A DNA stretch of 42,338 bases from a virus: the IMG/VR virus record IMGVR_UViG_3300009379_000001, positions 1 through 42,338 of that record, one strand, 5' to 3'. A program made the translations under genes and the position numbers. The notes beneath the pieces were generated by a model. That model was given only the letters and a program-made list of their open reading frames with translations. It ran no database searches and was not told the origin of the DNA. This document shows, one piece after another, positions 16,191-23,498 of the stretch. Each line of letters begins with the position of its first letter. Within the stretch, counting starts at the first letter, position 1.

Positions 16191-16769
16191 AATCTCTTCT
16201 TCCTTATGGGGTTTATGTTCTGCGCCCTCTGGCGCCGCCTGTTCTTCAAATTTTGAGAACGTGGTCACAGAGGTGTTTGAATCGGCACCGAGTGGCACAA
16301 ATGATGTTTCAAACACTTCTGATTCAAGCCAAATTTCGGCAGGGCCTTTCAGATTTTTGCCGTTGACTCTCATTTTTCCATCTTTTTCAATGGATAGGAT
16401 TTTGATGGGTCGGACCCCAATAGATGCCTGCCAAGGGAAGCCTTCTATAGCCAAACCTTTGACTTTTTGGGCCTCTTCTGTGACTTCTGAAAATTTCCCT
16501 GACACAAAAAAAGATTCGTCCTTGTAGGTCTCCTTAGAATATCCAACGATTTTACTTGAGTTGTGATTCAGCAAAATTGGAATCTGTTTTTTTGCCCTGA
16601 TGCCATCGACTTCTATAACAAGTTTACCCCACCACCTTTCTACTTCCTCACCCGTGTACGCCTCGATCACAAAGCTGTTGCCTGTACCATCATCTTTGGC
16701 AAGTTGGACTGGAGCATCAAGCGTCAGGCCGGTGCATTTCGCGTCTTTTAAATCGATTTTTTTACTCAT
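15741..16769 (-). CDS. Head maturation protease-scaffold fusion
   Basis: Residues 1-165 form a prohead protease domain. His69 in PILLNHNSSKIVGY and Ser116 in WQASIGV are the likely catalytic pair of this serine-protease type. Residues 194-342 form a helical, Glu/Lys/Ala-rich scaffold. The two parts are joined by a Glu/Pro/His-rich linker (175-193), the arrangement of lambda C/Nu3. The protease trims the portal and scaffold as the head matures. It overlaps the portal gene by 8 bases. An internal start would make the scaffold alone (separate entry). Confidence 0.85.
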   Translation of the reverse strand: MSKKIDLKDAKCTGLTLDAPVQLAKDDGTGNSFVIEAYTGEEVERWWGKLVIEVDGIRAKKQIPILLNHNSSKIVGYSKETYKDESFFVSGKFSEVTEEAQKVKGLAIEGFPWQASIGVRPIKILSIEKDGKMRVNGKNLKGPAEIWLESEVFETSFVPLGADSNTSVTTFSKFEEQAAPEGAEHKPHKEEEIMKFTLENLKKEAPELLAQIQTDAKAAGHDEGLQAGIDQERARVTELMAIEDADAAAQAKAIAYGFDVDAAYKLFFEAEKAKRAEDLKSLENGTPESVGQSGKKAGQGDGKADFMATVAEYQKENKCSRTDALQAVAVAKPELHAAFLEK

Positions 16770-18249
16770 CTTCCGTATCCCCTCTTGGCTCTTCCGGCTC
16801 GGCTATTGTTTCCCGCACTGGGGCCATTGAAACACCAAACTCATCTTCAAGGTCTTTCATATACCGGCGCTCGATAGCTTTCTGCCGTAATTCTGCGCGC
16901 CAGTTACGCGCCTGCCTACCGTAAATATCCGAGTAGGTTTTTGTGTTGTTTTCAAGGCGCTCAGAATCAGACTTTGCGGCTTTTAAATGGTCAATAGGCC
17001 GGTTGGGAGGGGGCATCCACTCGGTGCGGGTGTATGCGTATAAATTGCTTTTGAAATGATCAATCGAAGTGACCGGCAGGATACCACGCAATGCTGCCTC
17101 GTATTGCAGCATAGAAAAAATGGGTTGATTAAATCTATTATTCAAAACCATTCTGTCCGAGTCATCAAACCTACCGGCGTTCTCGATACTCGCCATGCTG
17201 GCCGAATAGCTGGCCTTATACGATCGCTCAACGTTTTCCACACCCCTTCCTGTCGCCATGCCGAGCCGCGATTTTATCGAGTTATTCATGATCTCGTATG
17301 ATGGACCAGGGGAATTCGAATCCATGAATTTTGCTTCTTCCCCATCCCGGCCGAAGATCATTGTCCCTTTTTCCATTTCTTGGATTCGGTCAGACCAGTC
17401 CGCGCTTGTACTGTTATTTGACTCTGCGCCTATTTCGGAGGTAACCCAAATAGTCCACAGGTTTTGGATAAGGGCCTTGATCAGGGCGGCGTCAACGAAA
17501 TCATTAGAATCTTTGATTTCTTTGATCATGGAGCCAAGGATCGAATCTTGCCGGTATTCCGCCACGTTGCGAACATCGCAAACAGTCAAAATGTTTGGCA
17601 TACCTGTCTTTTTATTAACGGCCGCGATCCTTGTGCAATCCGATTCTTTTGCGGAATATGTAAAATAGGGCTTTCCTGGCTTCAATATCCAAGCTGCTTC
17701 TATCTCCCCGTCTTTGCCGATCTCAAGGCCGTCATAAATATCTAATTTGCTGTCTGTTGGTGTGATCAGCCGGCCAGGGTCAATCGGCAAAATTGAAAGA
17801 CTCAACGGTCTATTTGGGCCTTTTTTGGCTACAATCTGGAAAATACCAATGCCCTCGAGTTTCCATTGAAAATATGCAAGGGCCTGTAGCATGTAAATAT
17901 TACATCGGCCGGCAGTATCGCAAAAGTTGCGAAAGTCAAGGCCCCAAATCTCAAAAAGGTCATAAGATTTTTGTTGATAGTCTTTTTGCCATTCAGCATC
18001 TTTGCCAAGCCACCGGATCATGGGGTGTGGCTGCGGAGTGATCCCGGTATTGATCGCATCGACTACAAGACCCTCAATAATACCTTTTGCCATGGCATCA
18101 TTTAAATACAGATCCCATGACCGATTTGACACCTTCCGCTTTTCCATCTCGGCAATGCGGCCGTCAATAATAGCCGTAGTCCAGTTTGATAAAGACCCCT
18201 GGACCTTAGCACCAGCCCGTCGGAAATGGCGGCCGTTTTGACTATGCAT
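16762..18249 (-). CDS. Portal protein (gpB-like)
   Basis: This 495-aa protein of the lambda portal family carries RSWDLYLNDAMAKGIIEGLV near the N-terminus, GITPQPHP, then the central VCDVRNVAEYRQDSILGSMI. The C-terminal half has YEAALRGILPVTSIDHFKSN and EWMPPPNRPIDHLKAAKSDSE. The portal is the dodecamer at one head vertex through which terminase pumps DNA. It follows W and precedes the protease gene, as in lambda. The C-terminus is acidic and short. Confidence 0.93.
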   Translation of the reverse strand: MHSQNGRHFRRAGAKVQGSLSNWTTAIIDGRIAEMEKRKVSNRSWDLYLNDAMAKGIIEGLVVDAINTGITPQPHPMIRWLGKDAEWQKDYQQKSYDLFEIWGLDFRNFCDTAGRCNIYMLQALAYFQWKLEGIGIFQIVAKKGPNRPLSLSILPIDPGRLITPTDSKLDIYDGLEIGKDGEIEAAWILKPGKPYFTYSAKESDCTRIAAVNKKTGMPNILTVCDVRNVAEYRQDSILGSMIKEIKDSNDFVDAALIKALIQNLWTIWVTSEIGAESNNSTSADWSDRIQEMEKGTMIFGRDGEEAKFMDSNSPGPSYEIMNNSIKSRLGMATGRGVENVERSYKASYSASMASIENAGRFDDSDRMVLNNRFNQPIFSMLQYEAALRGILPVTSIDHFKSNLYAYTRTEWMPPPNRPIDHLKAAKSDSERLENNTKTYSDIYGRQARNWRAELRQKAIERRYMKDLEDEFGVSMAPVRETIAEPEEPRGDTEDE

Positions 18250-18252
18250 AAA

Positions 18253-18465
18253 CTATGACCTCCTGGGGATGCCGGTTTTCATACGGCTAAAAAAAGTGTC
18301 TGTGGCTATGCTCGTTTTTCGTGTGAACGCTTCGCGCTGTTTGAAGAGGGCGTTTATATTCGCTTTATTGTAAATAACGCCGTCGTGGGAGACTTCCTGG
18401 CCGTTTTCGAGGACGTCCACGATTGCCGCATCTATTGCTGCCAGAATCTCTGCGTTTGTTGCCAA
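18253..18465 (-). CDS. Head completion protein gpW-like
   Basis: Starting at TTG 18465 gives a 70-aa protein, MATNAEILAAIDAAIVDVLE onward, close to lambda gpW (68 aa) in size and place between terminase and portal. The TTG is chosen because AAGGAG lies 6 bases upstream; the in-frame ATG at 18498 adds a doubtful MWSVFLFKEND leader that crosses a terminator-like hairpin. gpW plugs the portal after packaging so that the tail can attach. The Tyr-containing ...VIYNKANINALFKQREAF segment fits the family. Confidence 0.8.
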   Translation of the reverse strand: MATNAEILAAIDAAIVDVLENGQEVSHDGVIYNKANINALFKQREAFTRKTSIATDTFFSRMKTGIPRRS

Positions 18466-18481
18466 ATCATTCTCCTTAAAT

Positions 18482-18524
18482 AAAAAAACAGACCACAATG
18501 TGGGAGCGGGGGCCGCCCCGGTCT
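18482..18524 (-). terminator. Terminator-like hairpin before gpW gene
   Basis: In the late-transcript direction AGACC (18524-18520) pairs with GGTCT (18494-18490), enclosing further GC pairing (GGGG/CCCC) and a small CCAC/GTGG hairpin, and is followed by G and seven T (18488-18482). It lies inside the late operon, after terminase and before the head genes. It could be an attenuator or partial terminator that balances terminase against head proteins. Confidence 0.5.
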
Positions 18525-18611
18525 ATTTCCGTGCACCCAGATAGTCGAAGTTATACCACCGTGTTCGCAACAAAACAACTACCCGGTTGCTAAATTAGCA
18601 TTATGCTCCTT

Positions 18612-18929
18612 CTACTCACTCTCTATGCTTTTAAACCGCGCCCCGCATCTGCGGCAGGTGTGGTACCTGATCCGCAACCCGTCCTCCCAGGGCAGTGTGT
18701 TGGTGACGGACCCCCCCGACATCTTTCCCAAATTCATTCTGCATGCCGGGCAAGATGCACCCTGCACTCGATCATAAGCAACACCGTCGAGAGATCGCCG
18801 TTTCTTTTGCTTCTGTTTTACATGCTGCTCATGCTCAATGACTACCGCTTCGCAACTGACAACCTTTTCTACCAACATGGCACCTTGCTTTTCTTCTACC
18901 TTGGGCCCCGTTTTGGTTTCTACTGACAT
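18612..18929 (-). CDS. Zinc-ribbon protein between terminase and gpW
   Basis: This 105-aa protein has a basic, charged N-terminal half and a C-terminal zinc ribbon: CPAC at about residue 60 and CRRC near 95. It resembles small zinc-finger proteins beside terminase genes in other phages, and loosely the Mu Com class, but that link is weak. It may bind mRNA or DNA. It ends 8 bases after the terminase stop in the same operon. Confidence 0.65.
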   Translation of the reverse strand: MSVETKTGPKVEEKQGAMLVEKVVSCEAVVIEHEQHVKQKQKKRRSLDGVAYDRVQGASCPACRMNLGKMSGGSVTNTLPWEDGLRIRYHTCRRCGARFKSIESE

Positions 18930-18936
18930 AGCACAC

Positions 18937-20859
18937 CTATCTTTTATAAGGGTTTATATTTCGACCGCCAAGCGGTGATCTGGATTGCGGCCGTTGTGTT
19001 CTGTGTATTTTTTGGGCCTCTGCCTCTGTGGCATCAATTTGGTATCTCAATCGAGCCGCAACTCTATCCCAATTACGCCTTGACAAGCCTGCCTTTATAG
19101 CTGATGCATAGGCGTAAACAAGACAGTCTAAGACATCGTTACGTTCACGCGTTTTAACCCACTTTTGAGTTTTGAACCCCTGTTTATTGTACGAAGACAC
19201 GAGTTTTTCCGCTGTCAACTGTTTATAAAATTCCTCATCAAAACCGATCGGGAAATGGACATAGCCGGCTCCGGGCGTTATCAATTTTAAACGGTTGTAA
19301 ATCGTCCCCTTAGCTATATCCGTACCAATGGAGTATAGGGAGACACCACGCTTTAGCCTTTCACCATTGTATGCGATATCCTGTCTTGTAGGCGGTGAGA
19401 TGATGGGTTTGCCCACATTGCTTGCGCCTTTGAGAGCGAAAACAACCGGACCCCGGGTGCGGCAATAATTATAGACGGCCTGCGTCTTGTGGCCGCCGGT
19501 ATCCACGCCCATGCTCTCAATGTGTAGTTCCGCGCCAGATTCGTGCCGATATGCCCGGAAAAGCAAGTCGTCTAATTGCCCCCACACTCCCGGCTGGTCT
19601 GGGTCTCCATATAGTGCTGATTGATAGATCACCCAGGACTCTTCCCCCCGGCCCCATGCCATGATCAAAACCTCCAATCGGTTATCCTGTGTGTCAACGC
19701 CTGCGGTCAGCACCCCGGCGGCATGCGGCACCGTCAATATCCGGTAGGGTTCGACTCTGGCCGAAAGCCTGTTCCATTCCGGCTGCTCGCCATCTTCTTC
19801 CCACGCCTCGGCTTGCCTTGTGTTGACCCACTTTTTCATTTTTTTGGAGTCGCCACGTTTTAATGCTTTAGCAGCTTTTAAAAATTCTTCGACAATTTGC
19901 TGCCAGGACAGCCAACCAAGCGGGGAGTATTGAGAGTTGATTTTAAACCCACGCTTTTCCCGTGCAGGGTACCGGTGAACATATTCACCCGCCGCCAACA
20001 TCCTGGTTTTTTGCCACTCGTCAATCCTGCCATGGCAGTGCCGGCAGACATACCAAACATCGACTATTTGCCCATCATCGTCCCGGGTAAATTTAATCCC
20101 GTACTCAGCATCCGGGCCTCCGAATTCAAGATACTGCATTTCGCCGCAGTGTGGGCACGGCACATTAAAATAGCCCTGGCTGGATTCTTCCCACTCTTTA
20201 TCGATATGACTGGTTTCTTTCAGCGTGGGCGTTGAGTTGATATAGATTTTCTTTTTGTTGCCAAACGCGTCTGTCCTATTTTTAAACAGATCGCCGGGTT
20301 CACCTTCGCCCCCGGCATCCTGGACAAAACCGTCGTAGTCATCAAGGATGAGATACCGGATCGAATCCGACCGGGCAGACGTTGGAGAGTTTGAACCGGT
20401 TAAGGTCCAGCTTCCCCCGGGGAATTCTTTTAAAAGCAAAGTGTTCCCCGCGTCCCGGCTTTTGGGCGGTTGGATAATGCCTTTCAAGCATGGGATAGCC
20501 TTGACGGTCGGTGCAAGCTTCTTTTTAGAATGCTTTTTCACCATGTCGTCAGTGGGCTGGACGAACATTGCCGGGCCTGGGTAGCGGTGAGCGATACCGC
20601 ATAAAAAGACGTTAGCGACAGTGGTAAACGCCATCTGCGTGGGCTTAATCACAATGACCTCCTGCGTCGGACTCTGCGGCGACAATTCACGCAGGATTTC
20701 TTCAACCCATGGCGTTCTGCTGGTCCGGTATCGCCCCGGTTCAACAGATGATTCTTTTGTTAGGCAAAAATTCTCATTACCCCACCCCACAAAATCTATG
20801 TATGGGTCCGGCGTTATGCCGGATTTAAAGGCTGTAATATACCCAGATGTTGCTAAAAT
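18937..20859 (-). CDS. Terminase large subunit (gpA-like)
   Basis: This is the packaging motor and cos/pac nuclease of the lambda gpA family. Visible features are EPGRYRTSRTPW, a degenerate Walker A region (KPTQMAFTT), Walker B LILDDYDG, and a zinc ribbon CPHCG...CRHCHG as in gpA. Nuclease-domain acidic residues occur in AGVDTQDNRLEVL and VDTGGHKTQAVYN, with KGASNVGKPI and RNDVLDCLVYAYA near the end. The usual start call would be GTG 20790 (617 aa). However, homologues have 20-40 residues before that point, and the frame upstream (TSGYITAFKSGITPDPYIDF) looks coding. The only codon with a ribosome-site match (AAGG) is ATT 20859. The start is therefore uncertain; the body is secure. Confidence 0.93.
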   Translation of the reverse strand: MLATSGYITAFKSGITPDPYIDFVGWGNENFCLTKESSVEPGRYRTSRTPWVEEILRELSPQSPTQEVIVIKPTQMAFTTVANVFLCGIAHRYPGPAMFVQPTDDMVKKHSKKKLAPTVKAIPCLKGIIQPPKSRDAGNTLLLKEFPGGSWTLTGSNSPTSARSDSIRYLILDDYDGFVQDAGGEGEPGDLFKNRTDAFGNKKKIYINSTPTLKETSHIDKEWEESSQGYFNVPCPHCGEMQYLEFGGPDAEYGIKFTRDDDGQIVDVWYVCRHCHGRIDEWQKTRMLAAGEYVHRYPAREKRGFKINSQYSPLGWLSWQQIVEEFLKAAKALKRGDSKKMKKWVNTRQAEAWEEDGEQPEWNRLSARVEPYRILTVPHAAGVLTAGVDTQDNRLEVLIMAWGRGEESWVIYQSALYGDPDQPGVWGQLDDLLFRAYRHESGAELHIESMGVDTGGHKTQAVYNYCRTRGPVVFALKGASNVGKPIISPPTRQDIAYNGERLKRGVSLYSIGTDIAKGTIYNRLKLITPGAGYVHFPIGFDEEFYKQLTAEKLVSSYNKQGFKTQKWVKTRERNDVLDCLVYAYASAIKAGLSRRNWDRVAARLRYQIDATEAEAQKIHRTQRPQSRSPLGGRNINPYKR

Positions 20860-20870
20860 AACAGCACCTT

Positions 20871-21224
20871 CTAACTATCCGTACTCAAAAAATCATTAAA
20901 ATCAATATCACCTATTTTAGCGACGGCCTTTTTCGCATCACCTTTTAAAAAAACCAAAATGTTTTGATGTGTTTTACCTATTTTGCGAGTCGCCTGCATA
21001 GCGCGTCCGGCTCTAATCGGCAAAGACCCAATAGCCGTCACAAGGATTATCTCGTTGTAATAAAATAGCCCTGCGTCAACAACGCCGTCTGAATCAACGA
21101 CAATGGGCTGTTGCCATCCATACTGTTCCAGTGACACTCCCACTTTATTTACGGCATCGTCGTTTATTCGTGGATTGTTTTCGTATGGGATTATTTCTTC
21201 TATTTTTCGTTGTTCGATTTTCAT
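20871..21224 (-). CDS. ParB-methyltransferase remnant
   Basis: Residues 1-51 are a ParB-like N-terminal domain (IIPYENNPRINDDAV, QQPIVVDSDGVVDAG). Residues 52-117 (FYYNEIILVTAIGSLPIRAG, GKTHQNILVFLKGDAKKA) match the C-terminal end of the phage ParB-plus-DNA-methyltransferase proteins. The middle of such proteins, including the rest of the ParB domain and the DPPY-type catalytic core (several hundred residues), is missing, yet the frame is intact. It looks like an in-frame internal deletion. Methylation activity is not possible; a DNA-binding leftover role is open. It overlaps terS (ATGA) and ends just before terL. Confidence 0.75.
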   Translation of the reverse strand: MKIEQRKIEEIIPYENNPRINDDAVNKVGVSLEQYGWQQPIVVDSDGVVDAGLFYYNEIILVTAIGSLPIRAGRAMQATRKIGKTHQNILVFLKGDAKKAVAKIGDIDFNDFLSTDS

Positions 21225-21751
21225 TTACTCAACTCCTCCAACGCCGCCGTCAACTCGGCGACAAGTTTTTCTGACACAAGATGCACATCTGTCATGCTTG
21301 CCAATTCAGCGCTTATGCGGTCAGGAATGTTCAATATATTGTCCCGCACAATCCTAGCCATGTTAAACGCATCTTGTTCAACAGCCTTTACCTCAACCAG
21401 CTTGCCACTTTTTTCTTCGTACTCAAGTTTCATCAGAGCGGCTTTGTATTGCGCTTGGATCTTTTGGGCGTCTGCCAGGGATAAGCCGGTGGTCCCTGCT
21501 GCCTTTGTTGTTTGTTTTATTTCTTTGCCCGTGACTTGTTTATTTTCCCCATACTCCCGGCCAGGCTTATTCATGATCCGGTCAAGGTTTTGCTCTAATG
21601 CTGCGTCGGCCTTATCTCGGTCTATTTTTTTATACTTGCCAAACTTCTTAATACACCCTGCAAGTTTCCCTCGCTGGATCATTGCGGAAACTCTCTGTTG
21701 AGAGACCCCACGGTGTTTGCCGTATTCCGTTTGGCTCATGTAAACTGTCAT
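21221..21751 (-). CDS. Terminase small subunit (Nu1-like)
   Basis: This 176-aa protein has an N-terminal winged-helix/HTH (SQTEYGKHRGVSQQRVSAMI, GKLAG) for binding the packaging site. A central charged linker follows, then a helical C-terminal part (ARIVRDNILNIPDRISAELA) that would contact the large subunit. This is the Nu1/DUF1441-like build. It is the first gene after the late promoter at 21777-21805 and is coupled to the ParB remnant by ATGA. Confidence 0.88.
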   Translation of the reverse strand: MTVYMSQTEYGKHRGVSQQRVSAMIQRGKLAGCIKKFGKYKKIDRDKADAALEQNLDRIMNKPGREYGENKQVTGKEIKQTTKAAGTTGLSLADAQKIQAQYKAALMKLEYEEKSGKLVEVKAVEQDAFNMARIVRDNILNIPDRISAELASMTDVHLVSEKLVAELTAALEELSK

Positions 21752-21776
21752 CTTTTACAACCTCACCCTTAAGTGT

Positions 21777-21805
21777 TGTATATCTGTTGTTGTGAGTAAT
21801 GTCAA
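21777..21805 (-). promoter_or_regulatory. Sigma70-type late promoter
   Basis: On the reverse strand TTGACA (21805-21800), a 17-base spacer and TATACA (21782-21777) precede the small terminase gene by about 25 bases. This is a near-consensus housekeeping promoter placed to drive the terminase-head-tail operon. No operator palindrome is evident. Activity is inferred from consensus match only. Confidence 0.7.
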
Positions 21806-21888
21806 GAGCCACTATTGCCGCAGGCCACAACTCGTTTTTGAGGCTTGAATCTGTGAAAAAATCGAGCCTTATCGACCCGTACGGTTAG

Positions 21889-22224
21889 CTATCCCCGTAA
21901 GGACCCATTTTTGCCGGCCCTCCCGCCACCATGGTCCTTCTTGACTTTTTTCAAATCTTTTTTTCTCTGTGTAATCTTTTTGTACAACTCCCTGAACCGC
22001 ACGGCCTCGCTTCCCGACGGAAAACGATGGCCCTTAACATTGTTGCACAATTTATGCGCAAGGACAATATTCCCATTAGTCTTACCACCATACACTTGGG
22101 GGATAAAGTGGTCTTTGGTAAAACCGGTGCGCTTGTCGTTCGTTGATACCCCCATGGGCCGGAGGCAATAAAAACATAAGCCTTTTTGCGCCAGGAACAG
22201 CTCCATGATCTCGATCTTGTTCAT
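21889..22224 (-). CDS. HNH endonuclease next to terminase
   Basis: This 111-aa HNH nuclease has CFYC at about 17-20, then FTKDHFIPQVYGGKTNGNIV (DH is the first catalytic pair, with N) and LCNNVKGHR. The C-terminus is very basic. HNH proteins beside terminase genes are required for DNA maturation in several cos phages, and this may be one. A GGGGGGG-rich ribosome site precedes ATG 22224. The late promoter lies after this gene, so it needs its own upstream promoter, which I could not define. Confidence 0.88.
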   Translation of the reverse strand: MNKIEIMELFLAQKGLCFYCLRPMGVSTNDKRTGFTKDHFIPQVYGGKTNGNIVLAHKLCNNVKGHRFPSGSEAVRFRELYKKITQRKKDLKKVKKDHGGGRAGKNGSLRG

Positions 22225-22428
22225 GGTTTTACCCCCCCATTTTTACTGTTTAATAGTTTCACAGCATTTAGCGGACACGCTCACCGGGTTAGATAATACA
22301 AACCTCAGCCAGGGGCACATGTCAACCGGCTGGATGTAGTGGACGGTGTCAGCGGCCCGAACCATACCCATGGCCACACGGGTCTTGCACTGGTACTGTG
22401 GGCCCCGGTCGAGCTTCAGTGTTCAAAC

Positions 22429-22479
22429 AGCCTGTCGTAGCCCCTGGACGCCGCCGAGCCTCTACGAGTATCACAGGCT
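22429..22479. repeat. Interrupted inverted repeat
   Basis: AGCCTGT-CGTAG (22429-22440) is complementary to CTACG (22462-22466) and ACAGGCT (22473-22479), with a 6-base bulge between the two right-hand pieces. The right arm overlaps the next inverted repeat by four bases, so as RNA the two hairpins could not both form completely. Confidence 0.65.
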
Positions 22480-22529
22480 CACATTAGCGATGTGTGGCCA
22501 AACGACGCGATACGGCGCTAATGTGAGCC
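22476..22529. repeat. 14-bp perfect inverted repeat
   Basis: GGCTCACATTAGCG (22476-22489) is repeated in perfect inverted form at 22516-22529 around a 26-base centre. There is no T run on either side, so it is not a simple terminator. It may be a protein-binding site, for example for terminase, or an RNA stem. Confidence 0.85.
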
Positions 22530-22621
22530 TTGCTCTGCTATATGTCTCCACCAGGTCGGACAGGCCCTTTTCGGTGCGGCTGCCATGCCCACATAGTACC
22601 CACATGGTGGCCCAATGTCAA

Positions 22622-22639
22622 ACGTCCGGCACGTCCGGC
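22622..22639. repeat. Tandem 9-bp repeat
   Basis: ACGTCCGGC occurs twice head to tail (22622-22630, 22631-22639), in the same ORF-less region. This could be a binding-site pair; nothing else is known. Confidence 0.6.
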
Positions 22640-22758
22640 AGGCGAGCGCCTCACATATCCGGTAATGCGTGATATCGACACCCGGGCCGTATATAAATGG
22701 GCCGGCGCGCCCATACCGTCAACTGCGCACTATATTAAATATTAACCACCACACGTTG

Positions 22759-22786
22759 GCCCGGTAAAATTATTTTTATACCGGGC
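22759..22786. repeat. Hairpin upstream of early promoter
   Basis: GCCCGGTA (22759-22766) pairs with TACCGGGC (22779-22786) over a 12-base AT-rich loop. Neither side has a T run. It lies 12 bases before the -35 box of the rightward promoter. Confidence 0.6.
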
Positions 22787-22795
22787 ATAAAAAAC

Positions 22796-22817
22796 CCCTT
22801 GACATACCCGTCAAGGG
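22796..22817. promoter_or_regulatory. Operator-like 22-bp palindrome
   Basis: CCCTTGAC and GTCAAGGG flank a 6-base centre and cover the -35 box of the promoter. A further GTCAAG half-site lies at 22831-22836, exactly 21 bp (two helical turns) after the one at 22810. The layout suits a dimeric repressor blocking polymerase. Confidence 0.65.
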
Positions 22818-22827
22818 TAGTTATAAT
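22799..22827 (+). promoter_or_regulatory. Perfect-consensus sigma70 promoter
   Basis: TTGACA (22799-22804), a 17-base spacer and TATAAT (22822-22827) match the housekeeping consensus at all twelve positions. Transcription would start near 22834, about 30 bases before the first gene of the 22863-24748 operon. Such strength without control would be costly, which fits the overlapping palindrome. Confidence 0.88.
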
Positions 22828-22843
22828 ATAGTCAAGATAAAAC

Positions 22844-22869
22844 ACAAACAAAGGAGCAAGCCATGAAAG
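22844..22869 (+). repeat. 26-bp leader repeat, copy 1
   Basis: This stretch, which includes AAAGGAG, the spacer and the ATGAAAG start, is identical to 23499-23524 before the 23518 gene. It duplicates the whole translation-initiation region. Confidence 0.85.
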
Positions 22870-23282
22870 CAATGAAAAGAGCACACGAAATCAAAAAGGG
22901 GAATAAAATGGAAAAAATAACTTCGATAAAATACAAAACTAACAAAGGGTTCAACGGCACCTTTTATCTTGACGGTAAAGAAATAAAAACAAAATCACCG
23001 GCCGGTACTCTCGCCCTCAAGATTGATAGCGTTAATAAACACACAAGCGGAGTTACTCTTTACAGCAGTAGCGGCAAGCCTTTTGTCATCAAAACAGATT
23101 TGAGTTCTACTAATGCTGCAATTTTAAATAGTTTAGTGCATGCAGCTCAAAAAGACGCAGAATTGTGGATACTAAGCACGAAAGAGTTTTTGGATGGAGA
23201 TGCGAATAGTCCCGAGTTCGGCAAAGTATTTAATATAGATTATTACGGGGACATCAATGGCGTTTTTAAGTATCACAAATAA
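22863..23282 (+). CDS. Early protein of unknown function (139 aa)
   Basis: This is the first gene behind the consensus promoter, with AAAGGAG 7 bases before ATG 22863. A second ATG at 22908 also has an AAGGGG site, so a shorter 124-aa form is possible. The protein is basic at the N-terminus and beta-rich after that (GFNGTFYLDGKEIKTKSPAG), ending NIDYYGDINGVFKYHK. No family recognised. Strong early-type expression suggests a host-takeover or regulatory role, by inference only. Confidence 0.65.
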   Translation: MKAMKRAHEIKKGNKMEKITSIKYKTNKGFNGTFYLDGKEIKTKSPAGTLALKIDSVNKHTSGVTLYSSSGKPFVIKTDLSSTNAAILNSLVHAAQKDAELWILSTKEFLDGDANSPEFGKVFNIDYYGDINGVFKYHK

Positions 23283-23290
23283 ACCCAACC

Positions 23291-23308
23291 GCCCCGGGTT
23301 CCCGGGGC
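23291..23308. repeat. Intergenic GC hairpin
   Basis: GCCCCGGG (23291-23298) and CCCGGGGC (23301-23308) form a perfect 8-bp stem with a TT loop, between the stop of the first gene and the AAGGAGG of the next. No T run follows, so it more likely shapes mRNA stability or translation than ends transcription. Similar hairpins recur at 24048-24065 and 41176-41200. Confidence 0.65.
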
Positions 23309-23325
23309 ATAACCAAGGAGGCAAC

Positions 23326-23460
23326 ATGGATAAATTTACGAAAAAACTTATCATCGCAATAGTGGTTTTCGGGATCGGGTACGCATTAGCGACAAACAGC
23401 TACCTATCATTCATGAAAGTCTTAGAAACGGAGGTAATCGCGACTTTGGACGGCAGATAG
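23326..23460 (+). CDS. Small one-TM membrane protein
   Basis: This 44-aa protein runs from ATG 23326, after AAGGAGG. It has a basic N-terminus (MDKFTKKL), one membrane segment (IIAIVVFGIGYALA) and a short polar tail. A longer frame beginning at 23257 would overlap the previous gene and lacks a ribosome site. It could be a membrane-acting early protein or a small holin-like peptide; no family is recognised. Confidence 0.55.
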   Translation: MDKFTKKLIIAIVVFGIGYALATNSYLSFMKVLETEVIATLDGR

Positions 23461-23498
23461 AGGGCAGGAATATCCGTTATATTTAATTAATATCAATA

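Larger units (their letters stand above)
22225..22795. other. ORF-less palindrome-rich region, candidate cos/cis site
   Basis: No frame here has a ribosome site or protein-like composition; the open frames cross inverted repeats. The stretch is clearly more GC-rich than its neighbours. It contains a 14-bp perfect inverted repeat, an overlapping 12-bp interrupted one, a tandem 9-bp repeat, an AscI-type palindrome near 22702 and an 8-bp hairpin just before the promoter. It lies between the HNH/terminase genes and a divergent operon. I infer a packaging (cos) or other cis-acting site; it could also hold a structured RNA. Confidence 0.6.

Noticed and set aside
22320-22325. -35 box for the HNH gene (TTGACA, reverse strand)
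   Set aside because: The nearest -10-like element (TATTAT) is about 21 bases away, too far for a confident promoter.
22381-22480. tRNA gene in the GC-rich region
   Set aside because: Stems are present but no cloverleaf with T-loop (GTTCGA-type) and 3' acceptor could be drawn.
22346-22745. Open frames on the plus strand (108 and 71 aa) in the palindromic region
   Set aside because: No ribosome sites, odd composition (Cys/Arg/Pro-rich), and they run through perfect inverted repeats.
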